Below, in pieces: positions 1 through 12,300 of a stretch of DNA of 49,155 nucleotides. Every line of letters begins with the position of its first letter. The first letter of the stretch is position 1. Under the pieces are notes generated by a model. The model saw only the letters and a list, made by a program, of their open reading frames with translations, was not told the DNA's origin and did no database searches. The stretch comes from Brevundimonas subvibrioides (lineage in GTDB: Bacteria > Pseudomonadota > Alphaproteobacteria > Caulobacterales > Caulobacteraceae), in NCBI RefSeq assembly GCF_002280785.1, contig NZ_NCEQ01000019.1, forward strand, positions 1 through 49,155. Reading direction: 5' to 3'. Both the position numbers and the translations under genes were made by a program.

Positions 1-193
<193 letters not shown>

Positions 194-195
194 AA

Positions 196-283
196 CCTGA
201 TCGTTTGAGACGGAAGCGCTCCGCGCTTCCGTCGAAAGCGTGAGTCAGGCTCTCGCTCATATCTGGAGCAGGATCGGCATCAG
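196..283 (+). repeat. Dispersed intergenic repeat, family 2, copy 1
   Basis: An 88-bp stretch just after the ettA stop is nearly identical to the reverse complement of 18684-18774. Both copies contain gatcgtttgagacggaagcg, then a short hairpin (ggaagcgctccgcgcttcc in this copy), then gtcaggctctcgct, then tatctggagcaggat. Both lie between genes directly after a stop codon. This is a dispersed, probably structured, non-coding repeat. Its function is unknown. Confidence 0.75.
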
Positions 284-320
284 GACCCGGGCGGCCAGCG
301 GCAGCCTGTCCCTGCCGGTG

Positions 321-740
321 TCAGCGGACCGTGATCCTGTAGGTCGCTGTCTCGGCGGGCGCGTTCGTTTCCCATGAACGGCGGTAGGTAAAGGTCAGGG
401 TGGCCGTGCCCGGTCGCCCGGTGCGGAAACGCCACGACGTGGTGCCGCCGACCCCCACCATGCCTGCCGGATGGGGATCGGTGACCTCGTCTCCGAAGGG
501 CGCGCCCGGGAGCAGCAGGTCGTCGTGGGTCTCCGCGACCTGCCACCGATAACCCGTGGTGCTGTTGCTCGGCAGTTCGATCAGCAGGGTCTGGCCGACC
601 GCCAGCGTCGTGCGCCCGTCGCGCACCCCCAGCACATCGCCGGTCGCGGCGGCGGGCGCGGGTGAGGATTCGCCGGGGCCCGCGTTGCAGGCGGCGAGTG
701 CGAGAACGGAGGCGATCATCAGGCTGGGCATACTGGTCAT
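321..740 (-). CDS. Chagasin-type (MEROPS I42) protease inhibitor lipoprotein
   Basis: The 139-residue protein has an N-terminal lipoprotein signal with lipobox LAAC at residues 15-18, followed by a short Ala/Pro-rich linker. The rest carries the three loops of the chagasin/I42 cysteine-peptidase inhibitor fold: NSTTGYRW (59-66, the NPTTGY loop), GVGGTTSW (96-103, the GxGG loop) and RRSWE (120-124, the RPW loop). By family knowledge these loops plug the active site of papain-like peptidases. The protein is expected to be anchored in the periplasm. A purine-rich GAGGA lies about 8 nt before the ATG at 740; an alternative ATG is at 731. No target peptidase is visible nearby. Confidence 0.8.
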   Translation of the reverse strand: MTSMPSLMIASVLALAACNAGPGESSPAPAAATGDVLGVRDGRTTLAVGQTLLIELPSNSTTGYRWQVAETHDDLLLPGAPFGDEVTDPHPAGMVGVGGTTSWRFRTGRPGTATLTFTYRRSWETNAPAETATYRITVR

Positions 741-851
741 GGCGCGATCCTCGTCTCCTGCCGGACAAAGTCAAATGTCCAAACCTGTCGACGCACCAGT
801 CGGGAAGCCGCCGGCATTTGCATGCGGCGGCTCGGTGGCTAGGTTGGACGG

Positions 852-1787
852 ATGCCCCATCGCCCGCACATTCTGATCATGCACTCCCCGCTCGGGCTGC
901 TGACGCCTGTGCTGGAGAGCGCCTACCACGTCCACCGGCTATGGGAGCATCCGCCGGTGGAGGCGCAGGGGCTGATCGAGGCGGCGGTCGTGCTGGGCGA
1001 GGCGCCGCTGGACACGGCGGTAATCGAGCGGCTGCCGAATCTGAAGCTGATCGCCTGTTTCACCTCGGGCTATGACGGCATCGACCTGGACTGGTGCGCG
1101 GCGCGGGGCCTGCCCGTGACCCATGCGCCGGCGGTGAACCACGAGGATGTGGCCGACCATGCGCTGGGGCTGATCCTCGGCTCGGTGCGGCGGATCGTGG
1201 ACGGGGACCGGACGCTGAGGGCCGGCGGATGGACGATGGACGAGCGGCTGATCACGCCGTCGATGAAGGGGCGGCGGGTCGGAATCGTCGGCCTGGGTCT
1301 GATCGGCGAGGCGGTGGGGAGACGGGTCGAGGTCATGGGATGTCCGGTCGCCTGGTGGGGCCCGAGGGCGAAGGACTCGCCCTGGCCTCGCGCGGAGTCG
1401 CTGCGGGAGCTGGCGCGGGACAGCGATGTGCTGGTGGTGGCCTGTCGGGCGGACGAGACCAACCGGGGGCTGATCTCGGCCGCGGTGATCGAGGCCCTGG
1501 GGCCGAACGGCGTTCTGGTCAATGTGGCGCGCGGCTCGCTGGTGGACGAGGACGCCCTGATCGACGCGCTGAAGGTGGGCCGGCTGGGCCAGGCGGCGCT
1601 GGACGTGTTCGAGACCGAGCCGACGCCGGCGGCGCGCTGGGCGGACGTGCCCAATCTCGTGCTGACGCCGCATACGGGGGGCGCGACGTCGGAGGCGGTG
1701 CAGGGAATGCTGGTGCTGCTGATGCGGAACCTCGCCGCCGCCGTGGCCGGGGAGCCGCTGGTGACGCCGGTCACGCGGACGCGCTGA
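852..1787 (+). CDS. D-isomer-specific 2-hydroxyacid dehydrogenase
   Basis: At 311 residues this is the normal length for a GyaR/hydroxypyruvate reductase-like enzyme. The Rossmann dinucleotide motif GLGLIG is at 147-152. The catalytic triad expected for the family is present: Arg227 in VNVARGSL, Glu256 in FETEPTP and His274 in LTPHTGGA. The likely reaction is NAD(P)H-dependent reduction of glyoxylate, hydroxypyruvate or another small 2-keto acid in the cytoplasm. The substrate cannot be fixed from sequence. It is transcribed alone or with the DUF6065 gene 65 nt downstream. Confidence 0.85.
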   Translation: MPHRPHILIMHSPLGLLTPVLESAYHVHRLWEHPPVEAQGLIEAAVVLGEAPLDTAVIERLPNLKLIACFTSGYDGIDLDWCAARGLPVTHAPAVNHEDVADHALGLILGSVRRIVDGDRTLRAGGWTMDERLITPSMKGRRVGIVGLGLIGEAVGRRVEVMGCPVAWWGPRAKDSPWPRAESLRELARDSDVLVVACRADETNRGLISAAVIEALGPNGVLVNVARGSLVDEDALIDALKVGRLGQAALDVFETEPTPAARWADVPNLVLTPHTGGATSEAVQGMLVLLMRNLAAAVAGEPLVTPVTRTR

Positions 1788-1852
1788 GCCCCGGACTTGC
1801 GAAGGCTGTGGTCGTCGCGGCAGGGTGCGGTCGCTACTCACGGGACACGCCG

Positions 1853-2698
1853 TTGACCGATATCGCCGCCCAGACTGAAACAGCCCTGACGCTGGAATGC
1901 TATCCAATGCGGGACGACCCGCCGCGCATGGTTCCCGGCCGGCCCGAGCGCGACTGGATGGACGAGTTCGCCGGGCGGCATCCGTATCGCTGCCTGCCGC
2001 TGACCATGGCCAACACCACGGGGTGGGAGCTGCTGTGCCCGTTCGGGTTCGAGGCCGGGTGGGACGGTCGGATGGGAGTGGATTCGATCACCTTCCGGCC
2101 CGATGCGGACGCACTTCATTTCGATCATTTCGCAGCCTCGCACTTCACCGAAGGGGTGCTGACGTTTCACACCGGCTGGCTGTTCCGGACGCCGCCGGGC
2201 TGGGCGATGCGGGCCTCAGGCGTGCCGAACCGGTTCAAGCACGGGATCCAGCCGCTGGAGGGTCTGACCGAGACCGACTGGCTGCCCTATCCGTTCACGA
2301 TGAACTGGCGTTTCACCGCGCCCGGCGTGATCCGGTTCGAGAAGGACGAGCCCTTCTGCTTCCTGCAGCCGGTTCAGCATCACCGGGTCGAGGCCTTCGT
2401 GCCGGTGCGAGCCTCAATGGACCCCGAGGGCGATCTGGCGCTGCAGTACCGGAAATGGTCGGAGGTGCGGACCGACTTCAACACCCGCATGGCCGCCGGA
2501 GACCCCGAGGCGATCAAACAGGCGTGGCAGCGCTTCTATTTCCGCGGCGAGTTCCCCGACAGGATCGCCGAGGCGCCGGTCGAACACGTCAACAAGCGCC
2601 GCCTCGCCCCCCTTCCCGACGCCCCGTCGGCGGAACCCGCACCGCCGTCGAAGGCGCACGTGGGGTTCAGGACGTGGACCGCGACGAGGAAGGCCTGA
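1853..2698 (+). CDS. DUF6065 family protein
   Basis: The frame encodes a protein with the hallmarks of the uncharacterised DUF6065 family: LECYPM, a YRCLPLTMAN segment, WELLCPFGFEAGWDG, and a conserved tryptophan/proline-rich core (WLPYPFTMNWRFT). No signal peptide or transmembrane segment is apparent, so a cytoplasmic location is likely. The start is uncertain. The first in-frame ATG (1907) would cut off the conserved LECY segment, so I prefer the TTG at 1853, with a weak purine tract (cggga) about 10 nt upstream. This gives 281 residues. The function is unknown; the family name is from recognition and not from a search. Confidence 0.65.
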   Translation: MTDIAAQTETALTLECYPMRDDPPRMVPGRPERDWMDEFAGRHPYRCLPLTMANTTGWELLCPFGFEAGWDGRMGVDSITFRPDADALHFDHFAASHFTEGVLTFHTGWLFRTPPGWAMRASGVPNRFKHGIQPLEGLTETDWLPYPFTMNWRFTAPGVIRFEKDEPFCFLQPVQHHRVEAFVPVRASMDPEGDLALQYRKWSEVRTDFNTRMAAGDPEAIKQAWQRFYFRGEFPDRIAEAPVEHVNKRRLAPLPDAPSAEPAPPSKAHVGFRTWTATRKA

Positions 2699-2718
2699 CC
2701 GACGGTTTCCGTCTTCAC

Positions 2719-2744
2719 ATCATATAAGGATATCCTTATATGAT
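2719..2744. promoter_or_regulatory. Perfect 26-bp palindrome, probable operator of the methionine operon
   Basis: Positions 2719-2731 (atcatataaggat) are followed immediately by their exact reverse complement at 2732-2744. The site ends 6 nt before the ATG of the ArsR-methyltransferase gene at 2751, in AT-rich DNA that contrasts with its surroundings and can supply a -10-like element. ArsR-family dimers bind dyads of this kind. I infer that the adjacent regulator controls itself, metF and metH through this site. No other copy was noticed in the window. Confidence 0.8.
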
Positions 2745-2750
2745 TACCCT

Positions 2751-3728
2751 ATGTCGCTGACCGCCGATCAGACTGTCGAAGCCCTGCGCGCCGCCGGCGA
2801 GCCGACGCGTCTGCGCATCCTGTCGCTGCTGGCCGGCGAGGAACTGTCGGTGATGGAGCTGAGCCGGGTCCTGGAGCAGAGCCAGCCGCGCGTGTCACGT
2901 CACCTCAAGCTGATGGCCGACGCCGGCCTGATCGAGCGATTCCCGGACGGCGCCCGCGTCTTCTACCGCGTCTCGCACGAGCTGCTGGCCCGGCGGCTGA
3001 TCGACACGGTGCTGGACCTGCTGGACGACGGCGAGGGCGAGGCGGATCACGGGCGGCTGGAGGCCGTGCGCGACGAGCGGGCCACGGCCGCCGCCGCCTA
3101 TTTCGAGCAGGTCGCGCCGAGCTGGGATCACATCCGCTCCCTCTATGTGTCCGAGACGGCGGTGGAGAGCGCGATCGAGCGCGCCGCTGGGCCGGGACCG
3201 TTCGAACGGGTCGTCGATCTGGGGACCGGTTCGGGCCGGATGCTGACGCTCCTGGGCAAGAAGGCGAAGATGTCGATCGGCCTCGACCTGTCGCAGAACA
3301 TGCTCAACATCGCCCGGGCCAATGTCGTCAAGGCGGGGCTGGAGAAGGTCGAGCTGCGCCACGGCGACATCTTTGCGACGCGACTGCCCGCCGGTTCGGC
3401 GGATCTGGTGCTGGTGCACCAGGTGTTGCACTACCTCGCCGATCCGGGCGCGGCGGTGGCCGAGGCGGCGCGGCTGGTGTCGCCCGGCGGCAAGCTGCTA
3501 ATCGTCGACTTCGCCCCGCATGACCTCGAGCGGCTGCGCGAGGAGCACCAGCATCGCAGGCTGGGCTTCGCCGACGACGAGATCGGGCGCTGGCTGGCCG
3601 AGGCCGGCCTCGACGCCTCCGCCTCCATCGCCCTTCCCCCCGACACGGCCGGGCTGACCGTCACCATCTGGACCGCGACACGACCTGCCGTCGCATCAAG
3701 GGCCCCCGCCCTAAGGAACCTCGCCTGA
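2751..3728 (+). CDS. ArsR-family regulator fused to SAM-dependent methyltransferase
   Basis: Residues 1-95 form an ArsR winged helix with recognition helix SQPRVSRHLKLM (44-55). The rest is a class I methyltransferase with SAM-binding motif I DLGTGSG at 156-162 and a later acidic DIF segment. The protein has 325 residues. This fusion commonly precedes metF/metH in Alphaproteobacteria, and SAM- or SAH-sensing ArsR regulators of methionine genes are known (SahR/SamR type). The methyltransferase domain could be a sensor or an enzyme; the sequence does not say which. The stop overlaps the metF start (TGATG, 3726-3730), so the two genes are translationally coupled. Confidence 0.88.
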   Translation: MSLTADQTVEALRAAGEPTRLRILSLLAGEELSVMELSRVLEQSQPRVSRHLKLMADAGLIERFPDGARVFYRVSHELLARRLIDTVLDLLDDGEGEADHGRLEAVRDERATAAAAYFEQVAPSWDHIRSLYVSETAVESAIERAAGPGPFERVVDLGTGSGRMLTLLGKKAKMSIGLDLSQNMLNIARANVVKAGLEKVELRHGDIFATRLPAGSADLVLVHQVLHYLADPGAAVAEAARLVSPGGKLLIVDFAPHDLERLREEHQHRRLGFADDEIGRWLAEAGLDASASIALPPDTAGLTVTIWTATRPAVASRAPALRNLA

Positions 3729-4801
3729 TGGCCGCTGCAGTTTCTCCGCTCGCCGAGGCCCGCGCCTTGCTGCTGTCGCCGCTGGGACCGGTCGCCCGCG
3801 CGGGCCAGAACGCCAATCCGGTGCGCGTCTCGTTCGAGTTCTTCCCGCCCAAGACCGACAAGGCCGAAGAGACCCTGTGGCAGGCCGTGCGCCGGCTGGA
3901 GCCGCTGCACCCCGAGTTCGTTTCCGTGACCTACGGCGCCGGCGGCTCGACCCGCGAGCGGACCCACCGGACCGTGCAGCGGATGCTGACCGAGACGACG
4001 CTGAAGCCCGCCGCCCACCTGACCTGCGTCGACGCCAGCCGTAGCGAGGTCGATGAGGTCATCCGCGACTACAAGGCCATCGGCGTAAATCATATCGTGG
4101 CCCTGCGCGGCGATCCGCCGGGCGCGACCGGCATCGGCGGCGCCTATCAGCCGCGCGCGGACGGCTATGCCAACGCCACCGAACTGACCCAGGCGATCAG
4201 CCGCGTCGGAGGCTTCGACGTCACCGTCGGCGTCTATCCGGAACGGCATCCGGAAAGCCCGTCGATCGACCACGACATCGACGTGCTGAAGGCCAAGATC
4301 GACGCCGGGGCGACCCGCGCAGTCAGCCAGTTCTTCTTCGACATCGACGCCTTCCTGCGCTTCCACGACCGGGTGCGGGCGGCGGGCGTGACCATCCCCC
4401 TGATCCCCGGGATCATGCCGGTGTCGAACTTCGCCGGCCTTGTGCGGATGTGCGGGTCGTGCGGCGCCTCGGTCCCCGACTGGTTGGCCGCCCACTTCGA
4501 AGGCCTCGACGACGACCCCGAGACCCGCAAGCTGCTGGCCGCCTCCGTCGCCGCCGAGACCTGCGCCCGGCTGCAGGAAGAGGGCTTCTCCGACTTCCAC
4601 TTCTACACATTGAACCGCGCCGACCTCGTCTATGCGATCTGCCGCGTCCTGGGCGTGCGGGAACAATCCTCCCCCATCGGGGGAGGGGGACCACAAGGTG
4701 GTGGAGGGGGCCTGCCGCACACTCCGGAATCCGGGGTGAACCCCCTCCGTCACTCCGCTTCGCTTCGTGCCACCTCCCCCAATGGGGGAGGACTGGCATG
4801 A
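3728..4801 (+). CDS. metF: 5,10-methylenetetrahydrofolate reductase with repeat-encoded tail
   Basis: This is the FAD-dependent TIM-barrel enzyme that makes 5-methyl-THF for MetH. Recognisable blocks are VSFEFFPPKT, SVTYGAGGST, ALRGDPP and the C-terminal FYTLNRADLVYAICRVLG. The start overlaps the upstream stop. The family fold ends near codon 312. The remaining 45 or so residues, beginning [17 protein letters not shown], are encoded by the GC-hairpin repeat at 4667-4792 and have no counterpart in the family. The stop (4799-4801) overlaps the metH start (ATG 4798), so coupling is kept through the repeat. The catalytic part looks intact; the effect of the Gly-rich tail is unknown. Confidence 0.92.
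   Translation: MAAAVSPLAEARALLLSPLGPVARAGQNANPVRVSFEFFPPKTDKAEETLWQAVRRLEPLHPEFVSVTYGAGGSTRERTHRTVQRMLTETTLKPAAHLTCVDASRSEVDEVIRDYKAIGVNHIVALRGDPPGATGIGGAYQPRADGYANATELTQAISRVGGFDVTVGVYPERHPESPSIDHDIDVLKAKIDAGATRAVSQFFFDIDAFLRFHDRVRAAGVTIPLIPGIMPVSNFAGLVRMCGSCGASVPDWLAAHFEGLDDDPETRKLLAASVAAETCARLQEEGFSDFHFYTLNRADLVYAICRVLGVREQSSPIGGGGPQGGGGGLPHTPESGVNPLRHSASLRATSPNGGGLA
4667..4792. repeat. GC-hairpin dispersed repeat, family 1, copy A (inside metF)
   Basis: The element is bounded by near-palindromes, tcctcccccatcgggggagg on the left and cctcccccaatgggggagga on the right. The middle carries a second inverted pair, gtggtggaggggg against ccccctccgtcac. The same architecture occurs at 8428-8557 and 44872-44996, and a relative lies at 43671-43822. 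This copy is inverted relative to the one at 8428. It is the only copy read as protein, forming the metF 3' end. Confidence 0.85.
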
Positions 4802-5864
4802 CCCGCGCCGAACGTATCGCCGCCCTGCATCAGGCCGCGAAGGACCGCATTCTGGTGCTGGACGGCTCGTGGGGCGTGATGATCCAGCGGCGCGAGCTGT
4901 CGGAAGAGGATTTCCGCGGCGACCGCTTTGCCGGCCACAACGGCCAGATGAAGGGCAACAACGACATCCTGTGCATCACCCGCCCGGATGTCATCGCCGA
5001 CCTTCACGACCAGTATTTCGCCGCCGGCGCAGACATCTCGGAGACCAACACCTTCTCCGGCACCATCATCGCCCAGGACGACTACAAGCTCGACGAACAG
5101 GCGGTCTGGGACATCAATCTGGAAGGCGCGAAACTGGCGCGCGCCGCCGCTGACCGCTGGACCGAAAAGCAGCCGCACAAGCCGCGCTTCGTCGCCGGTT
5201 CGATCGGGCCGCTGAACAAGATGCTGTCGATGTCGTCGGACGTGAACGACCCCGGCGCGCGCCTGGTCACCTTCGACCAGGTCTATGACGCCTATCGCCA
5301 TCAGATCCGCGCCCTGAACGAGGGCGGTGTCGACCTGTATCTGGTCGAAACCATCACCGACACGCTGAACTGCAAGGCCTGCATCAAGGCGATCAAGGAC
5401 CTCGAGGACGAGGGCCTGGAGGCCCTGCCGATCTGGATCTCGGGCACCATCACCGACCGCTCGGGCCGGACCCTGTCAGGCCAGACGGCCGAGGCCTTCT
5501 GGAACAGTGTGCGCCACGCCAAGCCTTTCGCCGTCGGCTTCAACTGCGCGCTCGGCGCCGACCTGATGCGACCGTTCATCGCCGAACTGAGCCGCGTCGC
5601 CGACACCCTGGTCGCCGCCTACCCCAATGCCGGCCTGCCCAACGCCATGGGCCAGTACGACGAGGAGCCGCACGAGACGGCGCATTTCATCGAGGAATGG
5701 GCTGCGTCCGGTCTGGTCAACATCGTCGGCGGCTGCTGCGGCACGACGCCCGAGCATATCCGGCACACGGCGGAGGCGGTGTCGAAACTGCCGACGCGGG
5801 AAATCCCCGAGCGGCCGGTGGCGATGCGCCTGTCGGGTCTCGAGCCTTTCGAACTGGTAGCCTG

Positions 5865-5865
<1 letters not shown>
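4798..5865 (+). CDS. metH: Methionine synthase, homocysteine-binding part (split MetH, first gene)
   Basis: This 355-residue protein is the homocysteine S-methyltransferase barrel, the N-terminal module of cobalamin-dependent methionine synthase. It begins [17 protein letters not shown] and contains [20 protein letters not shown] and [11 protein letters not shown]. The zinc-binding cysteines are present: one in GFNCALGAD and the pair in [10 protein letters not shown] near residue 310. It ends where MetH normally continues into the pterin-binding domain. The next gene starts within its stop codon (TGATG, 5863-5867), so the two halves are made from one message. A split at this point appears to be a clade habit and not damage. 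Confidence 0.92.
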
Positions 5866-8427
<2,562 letters not shown>

Positions 8428-8557
8428 TCCTCCCCCATCGGGGGAGGTGGCGCGGCGCGCCTTCGCGCCGTGACGGAGGGGGCCCGCCGCGAGCGATGGA
8501 GTGTGGGGTTAGCCCCCTCCACCGCTTCGCGGTCCCCCTCCCCCCTCGGGGGAGGAT
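8428..8557. repeat. GC-hairpin dispersed repeat, family 1, copy B
   Basis: This copy fills the gap between the metH stop and the convergent gene ending at 8557. It starts tcctcccccatcgggggagg and ends in the reverse-complementary block ccctcggggg followed by agga. The inner inverted pair is gacggaggggg against ccccctccaccgc. It resembles 44872-44996 in the same orientation and 4667-4792 in the opposite one. The strong hairpins between convergent genes could act as a bidirectional terminator. Confidence 0.85.
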
Positions 8558-9144
8558 TACTCCTTCGGCACGCCCACGTCGTCCAGACCGGCCTGATCCA
8601 GCGTCACCGGCGGCGTTGTGATGTTCTCGCGCACGCGGCGGGCGGCGTGTTCGCAGCGGCCCGGCAGGCCGAAGAACAGGCCGAAGGCCTCGCTGCGGGC
8701 GCGTTCGTCCTCCTGCGCCTGCAGGGGAACCCATTTGGCGGCGGCGTCCGCCTCGGCCGCGCGGGCGGCGGCGAGGGTCGCGGGGGTCTGGCGGCTCTGG
8801 CCGGCGCGGAGAGCGTCCCGGAAGTCCGCCGCCTCCAGTCCGCCCAGACGCATGATGTCGCGATCGAGATCGTCGGCGGTCGTCAGGCTGCGGCCGAGCG
8901 CGATATGCCCCTCCACCAAAGCCGCGCACCAGGCCACCAGAGGATAGTCCGGTTCCGGCGCGCCGCGCGGCAGCGGCGTCTCATAGGCGATGGCCTCGCG
9001 CGCCCGCAGAGCATCGACGCTCTCTCCGGCATCGCGAGCCGTGACGACCGGGCCGTCATCCTGCTGGGCGAAGGCGGGCGCCGCGGCCCCGGACTGAACG
9101 GCGAGGGCGAGGACGAGGAGCGAGGCGGCAAGACGAAGGCGCAT
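8557..9144 (-). CDS. Secreted protein of unknown function
   Basis: The 195-residue product starts at ATG 9144 ([19 protein letters not shown]) with a signal peptide cleaved after an AxA-type site (PAFAQ). The remainder is Ala- and Arg-rich with a predicted helical character. It includes two cysteines, one in [12 protein letters not shown] and one in [12 protein letters not shown], that could pair in the periplasm. I recognise no family. An in-frame start 42 nt upstream would place extra residues before the signal peptide and is less likely. It lies downstream of the TonB receptor on the same strand, but a terminator (9231-9265) separates them. Confidence 0.6.
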   Translation of the reverse strand: MRLRLAASLLVLALAVQSGAAAPAFAQQDDGPVVTARDAGESVDALRAREAIAYETPLPRGAPEPDYPLVAWCAALVEGHIALGRSLTTADDLDRDIMRLGGLEAADFRDALRAGQSRQTPATLAAARAAEADAAAKWVPLQAQEDERARSEAFGLFFGLPGRCEHAARRVRENITTPPVTLDQAGLDDVGVPKE

Positions 9145-9230
9145 GGACGGTCCGTGATCTGTGTTCAGGGCTAGCACCCCACCCAACGCGTGAAGCGTCG
9201 CAATGGTTTTTCTGCGGCGCCCGTTGTCCG

Positions 9231-9265
9231 AAAAAAAGGGCGGCGGACCCGAAGATCCGCCGCCC
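9231..9265 (-). terminator. Rho-independent terminator after the TonB-dependent receptor
   Basis: Read on the minus strand, a 10-bp perfect stem (gggcggcgga / tccgccgccc, 9238-9265) is followed by seven T residues (9231-9237). It lies about 80 nt after the receptor stop codon. A second strong hairpin without a T-run (gggatgccgg / ccggcatccc, 9306-9332) lies between the stop and this terminator and may protect the mRNA 3' end. Confidence 0.85.
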
Positions 9266-9343
9266 AGTCATGCTCATGCAGCCAAGTCGTCGGGCCAAGG
9301 CCCGTGGGATGCCGGCACGAGGCCGGCATCCCTTCAGTTTCGC

Positions 9344-12300
9344 TTAGAAGGAGTAGCGGACGCCCAGGTAGGCGCGGCGGGGGGCGACCCACGCGTTTGC
9401 CTCCTGGAAGCGGTAGACGCCGTCGCCGCTGATCAGCTTCATCTCGCCCGTGGCGGACTGTTGGTCCAGCACGTTGAAGACGTCGAGGAAGAACTCGGCT
9501 TCACCGATCGGCAGATCCTTCACATACTTGAGGCGCATGTCGAAGGTGGCGTAGGACGGTCCGGTCTCCGAACCGATACCACCTGGCAGCAGGTAGTATT
9601 CCTGCACGCCGCCGAACACCGAGGTGGTCGAGGCTTGCGGGGCAAAGTAACGGCCGCTGACCGACTGAGCTGGCGTGTAGAGCGCGCCGCTGTTCCAGTT
9701 GAACACACCAGACATCTGCAGACCGAAGTCGAAGTCGTACGAACCATAGGCCTTGAACAGGTGCTCAATGTTGCCCGGTTGCGGTCCGTATGTATTCGGC
9801 GCGCGCGGATCGAGGAAGATCACGTCGCCCTGGAAGTCGGCGTTGCCGTCCGAGTTCGTGTTACCTTCAGCGTCGTTGTAGGTGTACGACACCTGACCGT
9901 TCCAGTTGTCGGTCTTGAACTTCGTCAGAGTGACTTCGAAGCCGGTGTAGTTGCGCTCGCCGCCAGCCAGAGTGCCCAGGATGTAGTTGGCATTGGGAAC
10001 ACTGGTGAAGCCGAAGTACGAGTACGGCAGGTAGAAGGGCGAGCCCGGGAAGGCGACGCCCGAGGCGGTCGGATCGACAGGGTCGCCGTCGATCGCACGG
10101 GCGTTCGGATCCGAGAAGATCGCCAGATCGTAGTCCTCGAAGATATCACGCGTCTGACGACGGGTGGCCGAGACGGTCAGGCCGATGTCCTGGCCGAAGG
10201 TCGTCGAATAACCGATCAGGAACTCGTCCGTATAGGGCGTCTTGGTCGAAGGACCGAAGACCGAGTCCGGCACCACGGCGCCGCCACGGGTACGGAACGT
10301 GACCCAGTTGCCGCCGATGTTGATCTGCTCGTCCGTGACCGGGCCGGACAGGTTGCCCGCGAAGTTGGTCATGTCGTTGCGGATCGGGTCATAGTAGCGA
10401 CCGGCGAAGCCGAAGACCTTCGAGCGGCCATCGCCGAACAGGTCGTAGACCACGCTGAGGCGCGGAGCCAGTTCCCACTCGAACGTGAACAGCTTGTCCC
10501 CGCTCGAGCTGTAGTGCGACCATTCCTCGGCGCGAACGCCGGCGTTCACGGTCAACTGGTTCAACGTCCAGGTGTCCTGGAAGTAGGCGGTCTGGCCCTT
10601 GCTCTGCACCGAGTAAGGCGCATTGACCGAGCGCACGGCACGGTAGGCGTTGACGTTACCGTACGGGTTGCCTGCGGTGTTGGTGAACCGATAGGCGTTC
10701 ACTTCCGCCGTCGTGATCGTGCCGTTGCTGTCGGTGTCCAGCGCAGCGCGCGCGCCGGCATTGGTTGCGGCAGCGGCGATGATCCGCGGCACATCGGTCG
10801 AGGCGAACGGACGAGCCGTCCAGCCCGAGGCGGCAGTGGTGTAGTCCAGGAAGGTCGCGCCGGCGTTGGCGAGAGCGATCGAGGTGTAGGTCGCGCCGCC
10901 CGGAACCGTCGAGTTGCTGGAGAAGGTGTTTTCCGAGTTGGTGTAGCCCGCCTTGAAGGTGTGCGTGCCCCAGGACGTATCCAGGAAGTATTCCAGGTTC
11001 ACGCCGAACTCTGCACGATCGCGGTGGGTTTCGCTGTTCGTGCCGGCGCCGCCCAGCGAGCGCTGAACCAGGGTCGAGCTGCCGCCACGGAAGGTCACGT
11101 TGTCCCGGACCGATTGATCGGCCGACAACTGGCTGACTTCGCCTTCGTGATTGAAGTAGTAGGCGTTGAACAGCAGGTCGTTCCAGGTGCGGGTGTAGTC
11201 GAACCGGTAGTTGTCGCCGCCCTGGATCTGGGCGATGCTGCGGTTGTTCAGAACCGCCGGATTCGAGGAACCCGAGATTTCCGTCGGGTCGCTGAAGAAG
11301 CTGGCGCTCAGACGATCATCGTCGGTGACCTGCCAGGTGAGCTTGCCGAAATAGAGCTCGGAGTCGTTGGAGACGGAACGGCGAACGGCGCCGGTCGTCG
11401 GATCCAGGACTTCGTCTTCACGATGCTTCTTCTGGTACGAACCGAAGAACCACAGGCGATCGCGCAGGAGCGGGCCGCCCAGGGTGACAGCCGAATCGTA
11501 GGTGTTGAAGCCGCCCGAGGTGCTGTGCTGGTCGTTGGCGACCAGGCCATCGTTCTGGAGGTAGTAGTTCAGCGAGCCGTGCCAGTCGTTCGAACCCGAC
11601 TTGGTGACGACGGTCGAGATCAGGCCGGAACCACCGGCGTACTGAGCGGGAACGCCGCCCACGATGACCTGTTGTTCCTGAATGATTTCAGAGTTGAAGT
11701 TCGAACCGAAGGTGCCCGTGGCCGGGTCGGTCACGTCCACGCCGTCCAGGTAGTAGACGTTGTCGGTCGAGGTGCCGATGGTGCCGCCGACGTCCGAATA
11801 GTTGACGCCCGAGCGCGACGAGGGGTTGCCGCCGCCCGGCTTAACGCCCGGGATCAGCTGCAGGTAAGACTGGTAGCTACGGCCGGTAGGCAGCGATTCC
11901 ACGACGTCCAGCGTCAGGGTGGTGCCGACGGTGGCCGAGGTCACGTCGATGGCGGCCAGCGAGGTGCCGGTGACGATGATGTCGTCGACGTTGCTGGCGT
12001 TCGACGGGCCCGTGCCGCCGATCAGCACGTAGCCGAGCGACAGGTCACGGCCGGTGACGACGGCGACGTTCTGGGCGGTGAAGTCCGAATAGCCCGCAGC
12101 CGAGACAGCGACGGTGTAGTTGGTGGCGGGGTCCAGGTTGGCGATACGGACGCGGCCGTCGGCGTCGGTCACGCCGGAGCGGCTCACGAGGCTGTCCGGC
12201 GAGCTGACCATCACGGTCGCGCCCGCCAGGGGGCCGTTGTCGCCGGTCACGGCGATACGCAGCGAGCCGGTCTGGGACTGGGCCAGAGCGGTGGTCGGCG

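Noticed and set aside
2699..2750. Cobalamin or SAM riboswitch upstream of the metF/metH operon
   Set aside because: The space before the first gene is only about 50 nt and is taken up by the palindrome. No B12 box or SAM-riboswitch core fits.
4667..4792. CRISPR-like array from the repeated CCCCC/GGGGG blocks
   Set aside because: There are no regular direct repeats with unique spacers; the structure is nested inverted repeats.
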